64,000 nucleotides of DNA from Allantophomopsis cytisporea. Its lineage: Eukaryota; Ascomycota; Leotiomycetes; Phacidiales; Phacidiaceae. This document shows, piece after piece, positions 11,043-21,075 of this stretch. The translations under genes were made by a program, and so were the position numbers. Under the pieces are notes generated by a model, which did not search any database, was not told where the DNA came from, and saw only the letters and a program-made list of their open reading frames with translations. The stretch is taken from NCBI GenBank assembly GCA_024752435.1, contig CP103028.1, positions 992,001 through 1,056,000 on the forward strand, read 5' to 3'. Each line of letters starts with the position of its first letter. The stretch's first letter is position 1.

Positions 11043-12011
11043 ATGGCGCCTGCAGCAGATTGGAAGTCCCAAAATCGGACCATTCAAATTCTGAAAGCCG
11101 CAGAGATCGGAAAATATGGCGTATTAGCAGCCATTGCTTACAATATCGAGCATATACTGGGGATGGTGAAGGCAGCAGAAGTAGCCAGATCACCCATCAT
11201 CATCCAATTCTTCCCCTGGGCAATCACATATTCTGATGGACTTTTGATTCGGGCAGCCGCCGATGCAGCCAGGAGATCGAAGATTCCGATAGCGATACAC
11301 CTCGACCATGCGCAGGATGAAGCGTTGATCCGTCATGCGGCAGACAATTTGCCTTTCGACAGTATAATGGTTGATATGTCGCATTTTGAGAAGGAAGAGA
11401 ATCTTGCGAAGACTGCTGAGTTGGTGAAATATTGTCAGGATAGAGGCATTGCTACGGAGGCTGAGCCTGGCAGAATTGAGGGCGGTGAAGACGGAGTTAT
11501 GGACACTGAGGGGCTTGAAGGGAGTAAGACGACAATAGAAGAAGCGGGAGACTTCATTGCTACGGGCGTAGATGCTCTGGCGCCAGCATTTGGCAACGTC
11601 CATGGAGAATACGGACCAGTTGGTCCACAGCTGGATTTTGAGAGGTGAGCGCCCCTTCACAGAACCTTTTGTTTCTCGTCCCTTGCATCCCTTGTGTTTT
11701 GATTTATGAACTTGGTCTAATTTCGTGATAGATTAGAGGAACTTCGAACCAATATCAATGGGAAGGTTCGTATCGTGTTGCATGGTACAAATGGGTTTGA
11801 GCCAGAATTGATGAAGCGTTGCATCAAAGCGGGAGTTTCGAAAATCAACGTTAATAGACTTGTCCTCGATGATTATTACGACCACCTAAGGGCAAATGTA
11901 GGAGATGTGGGAAAGATACCGCATACCAGGCTGTTAGAGGAAGGAGTGGAGAAGGTGGTGAGGCAGACAGTAGAATGGATGGAGATCTGTGGTTCAACTA
12001 ATGCTGTGTGA
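11043..12011 (+). CDS. Class II ketose-bisphosphate aldolase family protein (FbaA/GatY-like)
   Basis: A zinc aldolase of 293 residues from two exons (11043-11644, 11732-12011). Family motifs in order: HLDHAQD (Asp88 and zinc ligand His89), ATEAEPGRIEGGEDG (Glu141 region), APAFGNVHGEYGP (zinc ligand His187), LHGTNGF (His218; the usual LHGGSG is altered to TNG), and GVSKINVNR. Known members reversibly cleave fructose-1,6- or tagatose-1,6-bisphosphate to dihydroxyacetone phosphate plus an aldehyde. The housekeeping fungal enzyme is longer (about 360 residues). This shorter form is closer to bacterial GatY/KbaY-type catabolic aldolases, so a dedicated sugar pathway rather than glycolysis is likely. 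The altered phosphate-loop residues could mean a non-phosphorylated or different substrate. It is divergent from the sugar transporter and shares its promoter. Confidence 0.9.
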
Positions 12012-12731
12012 TGTTTATCGCTTAATATCAGTTTATAATAAAACAGTATAAATTCTATCAGACTAGACAAAATCTGTATGTTCCTTGAGCACAATTGAAG
12101 AGGTATGAATAATCTAACATTCTGTGTTCGTAATCATAAATTGCAAGAGGGGTAAATCTCATGTGTGCATAGTTAAATAATGGTCATCACATAGCTTGAT
12201 TGATTGCCAATGAAGATCAGGATAGCCCCAATTAAATATGTATATATATACATACATACATGGTAGTGTTGTAGAGCTTGCATTCACTAAATGATACCAT
12301 CTCAGTTGGCCCATATGTTGCACTTTCAGTGCCCTATATTCGAACCCCAACAATCTTGACGGAGACTTAGACAAGCCAAAAGGTATAAATGTAATTTACG
12401 TCTGATTCAAAATTTTGATATGGAACACGACAGCTTCCATAGTTCAGCTTTGTCACCTTAGATCGTCAGCTTTCATAGTCTGGCCGGCTATCACGCTAGT
12501 AAAAAAACAGCAGATAGACTTACTCCGTTATAACCTTATAGTTTCGTATAAAATTCGCGGTGTTTCAAGAAAAGTCAATTATCCACAGCTCGACTAGTCT
12601 TTGCAGAAATTTTCCGTCGATTTGGAGGATTGCCCACCCGTCCTTGGATTTCATCTATTCATCGATAGGCCTGCGACTGGTAGCGAAGGTAAGATTTGGC
12701 TTGTCTCTAATAGCAGTTATACTCCCATCCA
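12012..12731. other. Intergenic between convergent aldolase and regulator genes
   Basis: Contains the 3' regions of two convergent genes and a TA-rich microsatellite-like run (tatgtatatatatacatac, about 12237-12260). No gene recognised. Confidence 0.5.
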
Positions 12732-14922
12732 TCATGTGTTTTCTGAGGCCCTGAATACCTCTTGGAGTTCGTCACTCAGGCTATTTACAGGCCAGCCAGT
12801 ACGTTGACGGCATGCATCGATAAGTTTGATGACAGCATCTCGTTGCTGTTTTTCTTGACAGCATAATCCGGCTAGAGAAGAATCTTAACAACTGGGAATG
12901 GACAGGTTGGGTGTCATGTTCTTACCTATGAAGAGACATTGTGAGGACATGATACTAGATGCATTGTCGACTAACGTCATTCCAATTCCACAGATTTGGG
13001 CTACATATTTTCCAATCAGTCTGCTTCTCTCCAGATAATCACCAAATCCACCACGAGAAGGTTTGTTGAGAAGCAGGAGTATTCGAGCGGAATAATGAAT
13101 TTGTAAGGCCACACCTGAGATAAAGTTTAGAAACTGGGAACTTGGAAGCAGTATGATTTTCTCACCAAACGTCGGGGTGTTAATCCAGATAGGTTGAAAT
13201 TCATCCTGATCATCCACCTGTTCCATAAATGGTAATGGCATGAATTCGACTGTCAAATATCGCTGCCATTCATCCAGCATTCCCGTAAGGTGATCGGCTT
13301 TCGCGATCCTGGAGTCTATATCGCCGTTACTTGCCTCTGATTCCTCCACCGAGCAATAGTTGACAACTTGAGCGGTAAGGTATACTGACCGTGCAGCAAG
13401 CTCAAACGGTTGTAACTCACTGTACGATCTCGTTGGTCTCCAGAAAGTGAAGGTTTTCCGTTTCTCTCTATACGCAGCCCAAACATCTTGACACAACCAA
13501 GCCCACCAGACTGCCTGTTTCAGACCCTTCGAATCGCCATGAATAACTTGAGAACGTTGAATCCAGAACACTCCCTGAAGATGTCTCTCCCAATCCTTGC
13601 CGGATCCATCAAGCATTTCGTAAGCAGATACTATCAATGCAGTCGCTAGAAGTTCCAGACTCGTCTTGTAAGTGTCATATTGCATGGCGGTTGACAAGTA
13701 GTGGAGTGTTTCATTATAGTACTGAAGAGCATCATTGCGGTCATTGACTTGCCCATTCGCAATCTCAGGATTTAAAGAAACATGCCGTGCAGAAAGAGCG
13801 AGTATTGCCTTCATCAAGCCCGTGTTGTATATCTCCAATAAGTGTCAATGGATTTCTACTACACACACAATAATGTAGATTTGAGTTGCGAACTTACAGC
13901 TAAGTGCGGCACGAATGTCTGAAAATTCCGTGATGCATCAAACAGGTCAATCTACAGAATATTTATGTTAGCGAATTCATCTGGCGGGCAGGGAAAGTCA
14001 TACCCAAGGACTGATGCGGTGCACAAAATTCCGAAGGAGATAACGTTCTTGTGGGAGCAATTCTATAGCATCCGATGATTGCCACTGTCGTTTCTCTGTG
14101 GCTGCCGTTCCGTAGCTTAACGCTCTTCGCTCAAGAAGATGAGGATTCGATGTCGGATGGAAGTCACCACCATATGATGTGTTATTACTTCCACTACGTG
14201 GACGCATCAAAGTTATCTGGTCAAAGCCCGGACTGTGACTGTATGAACTTTCCGCAACATTAAGATCTTCCATACCACCCGGAAAGACTGGTTGGTCATT
14301 GTCGAAAGTTGCATCGCCGGCAAGGAGATCGAACCATTTTGCAACGGCGACGTTGAACGCTGGCTGGGATGACGCCGGTCTTATGATTGAGGTATCATCA
14401 CTAATTATAGATAATGTTTGTCGATTACTTGAGCTGCCCAATGTCTCTGGTGTCAAAACTTGTCCGTTGTCCAAATCTGAGGATAGATTATTAGGCTGGG
14501 AAAGAACAATATCATTCCGGAGAGAAGCCCTATACTGGTCCACCACATTGTCTGCATGTGTGGGACTGGAAATTGTAGGGATCTGGATAGCTTGAGGTTG
14601 TTCATCATTTCTGGTGACTTGAGTAGGCCTGCGTTCCGTTCTCACTGAAGCATTGGGCCCGCCAGTACTGTATGTGCAGGTCTGGCCACCCTTTATGCAA
14701 CGCTCACAATTCGGTTTCCCCTCGTCGCATTTGATATGGCGCTTGCGACATGTTTGACTATTGGAGTCTTAATCAGAGATAACTCGAACACATCTTGAAG
14801 GACAACCATATGTATGTGCTGATATGTACAAGAACTCACCACCCGGTAGTTTTCCGAAGTCCCTTACTACGAGAATGTCGATTTCGGTTTCGGCGCGGAG
14901 GCTGTGACACTTCATCTGCCAT
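12732..14922 (-). CDS. Zn(II)2Cys6 fungal transcription factor
   Basis: A 645-residue nuclear regulator from five exons (14922-14840, 14757-14004, 13951-13898, 13832-12926, 12871-12732), all in phase. The binuclear zinc cluster spans the first intron: Cys28-x2-Cys31-x6-Cys38-x6-Cys45-x2-Cys48-x6-Cys55, within CRKRHIKCDEGKPNCERC. An Arg-rich stretch precedes it. Residues from about 300 to 600 form the fungal-specific regulatory domain, starting IYNTGLMKAILALSARH. The C-terminal segment (QQRDAVIKLIDACRQRTGWP) is typical of this class. It lies inside the sugar cluster, so it most likely controls the adjacent transporter, aldolase and dehydrogenases. The repeated CTCGAG element is the obvious candidate site, although classical sites for this family use CGG triplets. 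Inducer unknown. Confidence 0.9.
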
Positions 14923-15438
14923 TATGGAGAGAGAGAAAGGTCAAGCTCTGCCGACACACCAGAGAGTTCGTTACTTACACAACTAGACAGATCAAGTGAC
15001 TTCGGCGTGATTACTGGCATGGAGAGAAAGGTTCGAGGGGTCATCGTGGGGTAGATTAAAGCATGGGAAGTAATCGTGGTCCTGTGCCATTAGGAGATTA
15101 GCGGACATCGCTTATCAGTAGTCTAACCGCCGTTGTCATGAAGGAAATGGCAAATTGCTGGAAATACTTTGTTCTTAATCTAAAATTTCCTATTGTAGGA
15201 AGCTCGCTTACTTTTACATCTGCCAAATTTTGAATAATTATGGATTAATTATCTTAAGTCACTCTAGCGCTAGGAGCTGAATGAACTTAGTCCGAAGCCA
15301 TAAAACTCCGGGATTCTCCTTCCAAGCGTTAAATCAAGGCCTGGCATAAAGTCTCGAATAATCAATATTTAAAATATATGACTGTTTCTATTGATTCAAT
15401 GAAGCTCAATCAATGACTCCGATTTGATATAATCTCAA
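14923..15438. other. Intergenic, upstream of the regulator
   Basis: Upstream region of the Zn2Cys6 gene and 3' region of the SDR at 15439. No clear copy of the CTCGAG motif is present, so the regulator may not be autoregulated through it. Confidence 0.45.
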
Positions 15439-16323
15439 CTATTGTAAGTTAACAAACATTCCACCATCCACAAGCAGCTGCGTTCCATTGCAGTAAGAAC
15501 TCAATTCGTCACACGCCAAAAATACAGCAGGTCCAGCAATATCAACCGTATCTCCCACCCGTCCCATTGGTATCCTCGCCTCAAGATAATTTCTCTTCAC
15601 ATCGTTCTTCATATCATCTTCACTGAGCTGCGTTTTGATCGTACCCGGCAAAATGGCATTGCATCTGATTTTTTGCTTACCCAGCGCAATCGCCATTGAC
15701 TGCATAAGAGACAAAACCCCAGCTTTTGTAGGAGTGTAATGGGTCTGTAAGCCTCCGCCAACAAGCGCGCTGATCGATGAAATACCGATTATGGATCCTC
15801 CGTGGCCTTGTTCAACCATCTGTTTCGCCGCTGCTTGACAGGTGTAGAATGCGCCATTGAGGTTTATGCGGACAGTTCGATCAAACAGCTCCGCATCCAG
15901 GCTGTAATAATATGATTAGTATCATGACGCCCGACCGCTTTCTCTGGCTACCACTCACGTTAAGAAATCAGCCGGTTCGAATACGCCAGCATTGGCGACA
16001 AATATATCCAGCTTTCCCCATCGGTCCACTGCCGCTTTCACGAGTTTTACACCAGTCTCTGGCAATGTGACATCTCCAGTGATTTCCAGCAGTTCGCCAG
16101 CCTTGGAGGCGCTCTCTCCCTCAATCTTTTCCGCCTTGAGCGCCGCTGCCTCTTCAATGAGACTGTGCTTGTGCACTTCGTCACGCTCGAGTCCGAGATG
16201 ATTCACAGCGACATTGCAGCCTTGACGTAGGTATTCCAGAACGATGGCTCGTCCTATGCCTGTTGTTCCGCCGGTGACTGCTGCGGTCTTGCCTTGGAGT
16301 GCTCGCCAGCGGGGTGGTGCCAT
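15439..16323 (-). CDS. SDR resembling fungal L-rhamnose-1-dehydrogenase
   Basis: A 275-residue classical short-chain dehydrogenase from two exons (16323-15959 and 15901-15439). Visible motifs: cofactor loop TGGTTGIG (17-24), NAG in FVANAGVF, catalytic Ser164, Tyr177 and Lys181 (YTPTK), and NAILPGTI after the active site. The stretch GGSIIGISSISALVGG, the HYTPTKAG region and the C-terminus LLVDGGMFVNLQ are, to my recognition, the pattern of the yeast and fungal NAD(P)-linked L-rhamnose-1-dehydrogenase group (first step of the non-phosphorylated rhamnose pathway: L-rhamnose to L-rhamnono-lactone). The substrate could equally be another 6-deoxy or C-2-related aldose. It shares a roughly 1-kb divergent promoter with the next SDR. 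The other genes of the known LRA pathway (lactonase, dehydratase, keto-deoxy aldolase of HpcH type) are not in this window. Confidence 0.87.
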
Positions 16324-16698
16324 TATTTCGATCTGCCGGAGTTGACTGAATTGAATTATTCCAATAAACAAACTTTGTGGTTGGTTACTCTTCAGGGATG
16401 GATTTATAGTCCAAGATGATACGTCTTGATGTTGGGGAATTGAAGGGAACTTTTTTATCACAGTGGGAAACGTCAGAGGGCAGATTAAAAAGCTATGAGA
16501 AGAGCTTTCCCCGCAAATGTGACAAACATCTTCAACCGGTGACCATCATCGGGTCTTTTCGTCACAAACACCAAAGTTAGTCAGGTACAGTTTTCTCACA
16601 TGGTAAATTGCGAGGTGAGGCGATTTGGTCATTTTCAAGACGGCAGAACTTCGTATCGTGAACGTTGAATCTGATCCTGTCTCCGATGAGCGAGCTGG

Positions 16699-16725
16699 CC
16701 TCGAGACGAGTACCTCGTCTCGAGG
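16699..16725. promoter_or_regulatory. Perfect 12-bp inverted repeat, putative regulator site
   Basis: The left arm CCTCGAGACGAG (16699-16710) and right arm CTCGTCTCGAGG (16714-16725) are exact reverse complements around a TAC spacer. The right arm, with one extra leading C in the copy, matches the site at 10746-10758 in the transporter/aldolase promoter. Confidence 0.6.
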
Positions 16726-16943
16726 TATAGACGGTACGTGCGTTGCTCGTGCAAGCTCAAGCCATATGTAATTGCGGGGCAAAACGTGGGGAATTATCAT
16801 CCGACAACGTGCTGCGAGTCATGTTACTGGTCGAGGAGGAAAGATGGAGCGGGAGATCTACAGATAATTGATAGATCCGCCGACATTCTCCCACTATGAT
16901 GCTATCGCATGAGCATAAGGTAGTCTACGTCGTAGGAACGCGC

Positions 16944-16951
16944 CCTCGAGG
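16944..16951. promoter_or_regulatory. CCTCGAGG palindrome
   Basis: CCTCGAGG followed by CGAGATGAG, resembling half of the inverted repeat at 16699; identical palindrome at 10807-10814. Confidence 0.45.
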
Positions 16952-17162
16952 CGAGATGAGCATCTTGTCAGGACGTTATCTTTGTTATTCGCCCGAGGCA
17001 CTGCATATAGCAAGTTTCACCACGACTTCTCTTCGCCTTGACAGTTGCCGAGTTCTCAGGAACCCGAGTGATTTGATCGAAATACAATATTGATGTCGGA
17101 CTTTCTCTTACCCCACATAATCATGTGCTTTCCGCTCCTAGCCATGTGTCAATTTCATCAAA

Positions 17163-17175
17163 CCTCGTCTCGTAG
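17163..17175. promoter_or_regulatory. Variant regulator site
   Basis: CCTCGTCTCGTAG: ten bases match the 10746 site, then diverge. It lies about 60 bp before a TATA-like box. Confidence 0.35.
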
Positions 17176-17225
17176 ACAGTCTGCGACTTCGCACCGAATT
17201 CTCTCAATTCCGATATGTATCTATC

Positions 17226-17233
17226 TATATAAG
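17226..17233 (+). promoter_or_regulatory. TATA-like box of the ketose-reductase SDR
   Basis: TATATAAG, 136 bases before the ATG at 17369, a plausible core promoter position. Confidence 0.45.
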
Positions 17234-17368
17234 TAGACCGGCCGCAAATTGAAAGCAACTTAGCACGAATAATCTTAACCATCAGTCACTTGTGTCACTG
17301 TCTTGCAAGAAAAACATTCATTTTTATCTATACGCAAAAGCAGAATACAGAACACTCAGAAATTCACC

Positions 17369-18506
17369 ATGTCTCCATCAGCCATCGAGTCCCAAACACC
17401 GGCAGCGTCCACACCTGCAGCAACACCTCAAGTCCAGCCCCTCATCACCTTGGCTGAAAAAGTGATAGCAAGTAATTCTCACCACCAAAACTCAATACAA
17501 TTCCCAATACTGATTCAAATCCTCCACAGTCACAGGAGCCAACCGCGGAATCGGTCTCGGAGTAGCAGAATGCTGTCTGATCAACGGCGCCGCAAAAGTC
17601 TACTCAATTGATCTGGCCGCACCTGGTGATGAATTCCAAGCCGTTTCAAAACGCTTCCCCGGACGTCTTTTCGCACTCACAGCCAACGTGACGAAGGAAG
17701 ATAGTGTACAAGAGGCGGTGGATACCATTGTGAAGGAAAGTGGCGCTCTGCATGGCATGGTGGTGAATGCAGGTCGCACAAACCATAAGGCTGCGTTGGA
17801 CTTTACACAAGAGGAGATTGAGGCGCTTTTCAATGTTAATGTAAGTATACCCGGCATCACCAACACACAGAGATCTTTTAAAAAACCAGTTCGAAAGTCG
17901 TTTCGAAATTATTTTTTATTCTTCATTTTTATGTTATTTTTATTACTTTTTGGGTGAATTTCGCTGACCCAAAATAGCTTTTCGGCGCTTTCTACTGCGC
18001 GAGAGTCGCTGCAAGGGCGTTTATCAAGCTCGGTATCAAGGGTGCCGTAGTATTCACCGCATCAATGGCCTCCTACAGACCCAACAAGGTAAATTTGCCT
18101 TTCAAAGTTCCCTCCCTGAACGCCACTAATTTCAATACAGCGAGTTCCATCAACACCCTACGGTGCATCGAAGGCCGGTGTACGCAATATGACGCACACA
18201 TTGGCAATGGAGTGGGCTCAGTACGGTATCCGCGTCAACAGCGTATCGCCAGGTCTTGTGAATACTGCTATGACCTACTGGGTACCACAGCAGCCCGACT
18301 GGGAACAGCAACTCAAGTACTACGGTGGCTTCCCAAGATTGGCGGAGGTGCAAGAGTTGGGTGGTGCGTACGTCTATCTTTTGAGTGATGCCGCGAGTTA
18401 TACGACAAGTATTGATATCCCGGTCAACGGTGTTATTGGCAGTAAGTTTCCGACTTCATCCCTGGGGAGATCTTGGGTGTATACTAATGTGCATGTAGTT
18501 TGCTAG
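17369..18506 (+). CDS. SDR, sorbose/xylulose/mannitol reductase-like
   Basis: A 277-residue short-chain dehydrogenase from five exons (17369-17471, 17530-17840, 17978-18088, 18141-18441, 18499-18506); the last exon encodes only the final residues. Cofactor motif TGANRGIG (36-43), VVNAG, active-site Tyr182 and Lys186 (YGASK), and NSVSPGLVNTAM after it. The sequence after the active site, including EWAQYGIRVNSVSPG, is that of the fungal Sou1/Lxr group: NADPH-dependent reductases of ketoses such as L-sorbose, L-xylulose, fructose, or 3-hexuloses. An Ala/Pro/Thr-rich N-terminus of about 30 residues precedes the fold, as in that group. It shares a divergent promoter with the rhamnose-dehydrogenase-like SDR, so the two probably act on intermediates of one pathway. 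Confidence 0.88.
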
Positions 18507-18841
18507 AATTGTGCGTGTATTGAGGAACTTTTGGGATTGGAGAACCGATGGGCCGGTACCAATAAAGTTCGATGTCGATGTGTCCAGAGAAGTCGACCAG
18601 ACAAGGTCCCTGTCGGAGTTAGTCTATATTTGCCTAGAATATGATATCAAAATACTCACAATGAACTCGTCGTGGGACATCTTGTTGTGCTTGTATTAAG
18701 AATGTGGAATGGTATAAGCATTGATATCCGGGATGTTTTATAAATTTGAGTTGATAGTTTCTATGATTTTAGGTTGTTAAACATTAACGCTATATATAAG
18801 AATATTCCTGCAATACTGCAGAAATCCTAGACCATCATCCC
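18507..18841. other. Short intergenic region, convergent 3' ends
   Basis: 3' flank between convergent genes; AT-rich, nothing else seen. Confidence 0.5.
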
Positions 18842-21075
18842 TCAATGAAACATCGTAATTTTTTCCTTTTCAGCCCTTGTGTTCATCCGCTTCAATGTCT
18901 CAGCGCGCTTCGGTCTATCCGTAAAGCCATGATACACAAGGGGCAGCACACTGCTCTTCCAGATCTTCACTTTCCTCGACTTGAAAATAGTCAACCCCAG
19001 AAACACCAAGCTCAAAAGCATCAAAGCTATAGGAAGAGCCAACCACACCCATTCAATATGCACATATGTCTCCGCTTCCCAAACAATGCCCATAGCCGCA
19101 TCACCATACCCGTTGGTGCGCATGTTGTCCGTCAGACCAGTAGCTAAGTTCTGGAAAGTGGAGTTGATGCTCTCGATTGTCACCTTTGCATCGATGAAAA
19201 ATCCTCCAACGTAATCATTGTCAGACGAGGGTGCAGTGAGGCCCTCTCCCTGTACGTCACCATCAAAAGCGGTCGAAAAATACACCGTCAAGCCATAATA
19301 TGAAAATGGCACAATCGCGTATACACAATCTTCCCAGACCCAAACTGGATCTTTATTGTAGGTAAGGGCAACATATTTCGGATCGCTGGATGAGTTTTGT
19401 GTCGTGCGGTATGAGGAGGCAGAGTATTCTTGACCATCTATAATGCACGTTTCCGGAACCATGAACCAGCCTTTTGAATTAGTGTTGTTTTCGAACATGG
19501 CCATGTTTAAGAGCATGCTTTCATTGAAATAGTTTTCGTAAATGCCAACAGATGAGGCTGTGAGAGTTTCCACCTTGGTCACGTTCTCGATCAGAGTCGA
19601 CGATCTGACTTCGGCGGAATAACTCTTTACACATGCGTACAGAGAACACTCTGCAGCGATTGTGTCAAGACCTGGATTTGAATAGTAGCTGCATTCTTCA
19701 GACTCATCAACAAGACCATCAGGACATGCGTCGTTCTCCACATAGCTCAGAACAGTAAAGTTACTGAACGTTGAAGTTGCGTCGCCTAGAGTGGTGGAGT
19801 TTTCATATACAGTAGTGGAAGTGGATGACAGTAAAACGGGCGGATAATTTGTCTTCGATTTGGGGAGTTGCAACTCGTTGGGTAGCTTGAAGGTGCACAA
19901 TGTTTCTGATTGATTCCAATAGCCTGGAGTACATGTCTTGTTGATCAGGTTAGTTATATCGTTACACTTACTGCAAACTCCTATACTAGAGTAAGAGGAC
20001 ATTCCTGTGGATGAAAATGAACAATTTCCAGAGGAGCATCCTGTAACTGTCGCGCTGGATGGTGCATCAGGATCAAAGAGGCTAGTATAAATCGAAGCTT
20101 TGATTCTGGTAGGCAACGCCACGGTCGAATTAGCTTCAGCTGTGCTAGCTGCACTCGTTGTAATCAATCCACTCAGATTGTAATAATTTGTGCGTGGAAT
20201 GGTCGCATTGATCCCTTGTATCATAACGTTTCGGGTGCGAAGCTGTATGACTTGTTGAGTGAATGGATCAATCAGAATCGCTGCTAGCATAACTAAAGCT
20301 CCAATGGTTGGGATGTGTCTATATATGTACATTAGATGTAAGCCCAAATACTAAGAATGTAGATCTTACAGTCCCCGAAGTGCCCATATCAATTTTATGG
20401 ATCCATACGGCCCTCGACTGGCGCTATCGAATTTGTCGAGATCAACCAACGGCCGCGGCTTTCGAAACCATGCCCATTTCAACTGACTTATGCCTAATTT
20501 AACCTTCTCAGTGCTTTGTTCTCATTTAGGTCTGAGTTATGGGATATAAATTCGTACCTTCTCCAACTGAGATTAGCATGGCAGCCTTGAAAACGGTCGT
20601 CAAAAAAGATATCAACGTGTTCATGGTAATGCTATATGGCCACTTGGATGGAGATTTTCCTTCATAAATCCAAAGAATAACAATAATAGCAACGAGAAGA
20701 CCTAGAGCCACTATACTACTCAGAATCTCCCAAAGCCACCAGTCATTGATGATATCTCTTGGCGCTTTCTCATTCTCAGACTAGACTTCTCAGTTTGATT
20801 CGATAAATATATCAGTGAATACTTACATTTAATACAGTATTCTCGTCCACCAAAATCTGTGTTTTTTCCTTCTGTCCATCATATTCCGAAATCAAAAAGT
20901 TCGTGCTGTCATTATTTTCCGTGTTCCCAAGCATATATCGACCTTCAGAATGTCGATGTGCATCATCATGGTTTACGTCCAATGATGGAATCAGTGTATG
21001 GCTCTGTGATGGCGAGTTCGTGGCATCTCTGTATTCTTCCATCTCGATCGAATTGCTCCTGCTCCTAGAACTCAT
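18842..21075 (-). CDS. DUF3176-type fungal membrane protein
   Basis: A 690-residue protein from four exons (21075-20827, 20780-20558, 20493-20370, 20318-18842), all in phase. The N-terminus (about 85 residues) is polar. A membrane helix follows (WWLWEILSSIVALGLLVAII), then the family block KWPYSITMNTLISFLTTVFKAAM and the motif QLKWAWFRKPRPLVDLDKF leading to SRGPYGS, then a second helix near IPTIGALVML. The large middle part is Cys- and Asn-rich with many N-x-S/T sequons (CSSGNCSFSS, a CSKCND pair), so it is probably extracellular and glycosylated. A last helix (VWLALPIALMLLSLVFLGL) precedes a basic tail. This is the layout of the DUF3176 family, expanded in fungi and without known function. 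It is next to the cluster but there is no evidence that it belongs to it. Confidence 0.88.

Larger units (their letters stand above)
16324..17368. promoter_or_regulatory. Divergent promoter of the two SDR genes
   Basis: A 1045-bp interval between head-to-head SDR genes, carrying three CTCGAG/CTCGTCTCG elements and a TATA-like box near the right-hand gene. No open frame here is convincing. Confidence 0.6.

Noticed and set aside
12601..12807. Small open frame opposite the regulator's last exon
   Set aside because: Overlaps the spliced C-terminus of the Zn2Cys6 gene, which has the typical conserved ending; no independent evidence.
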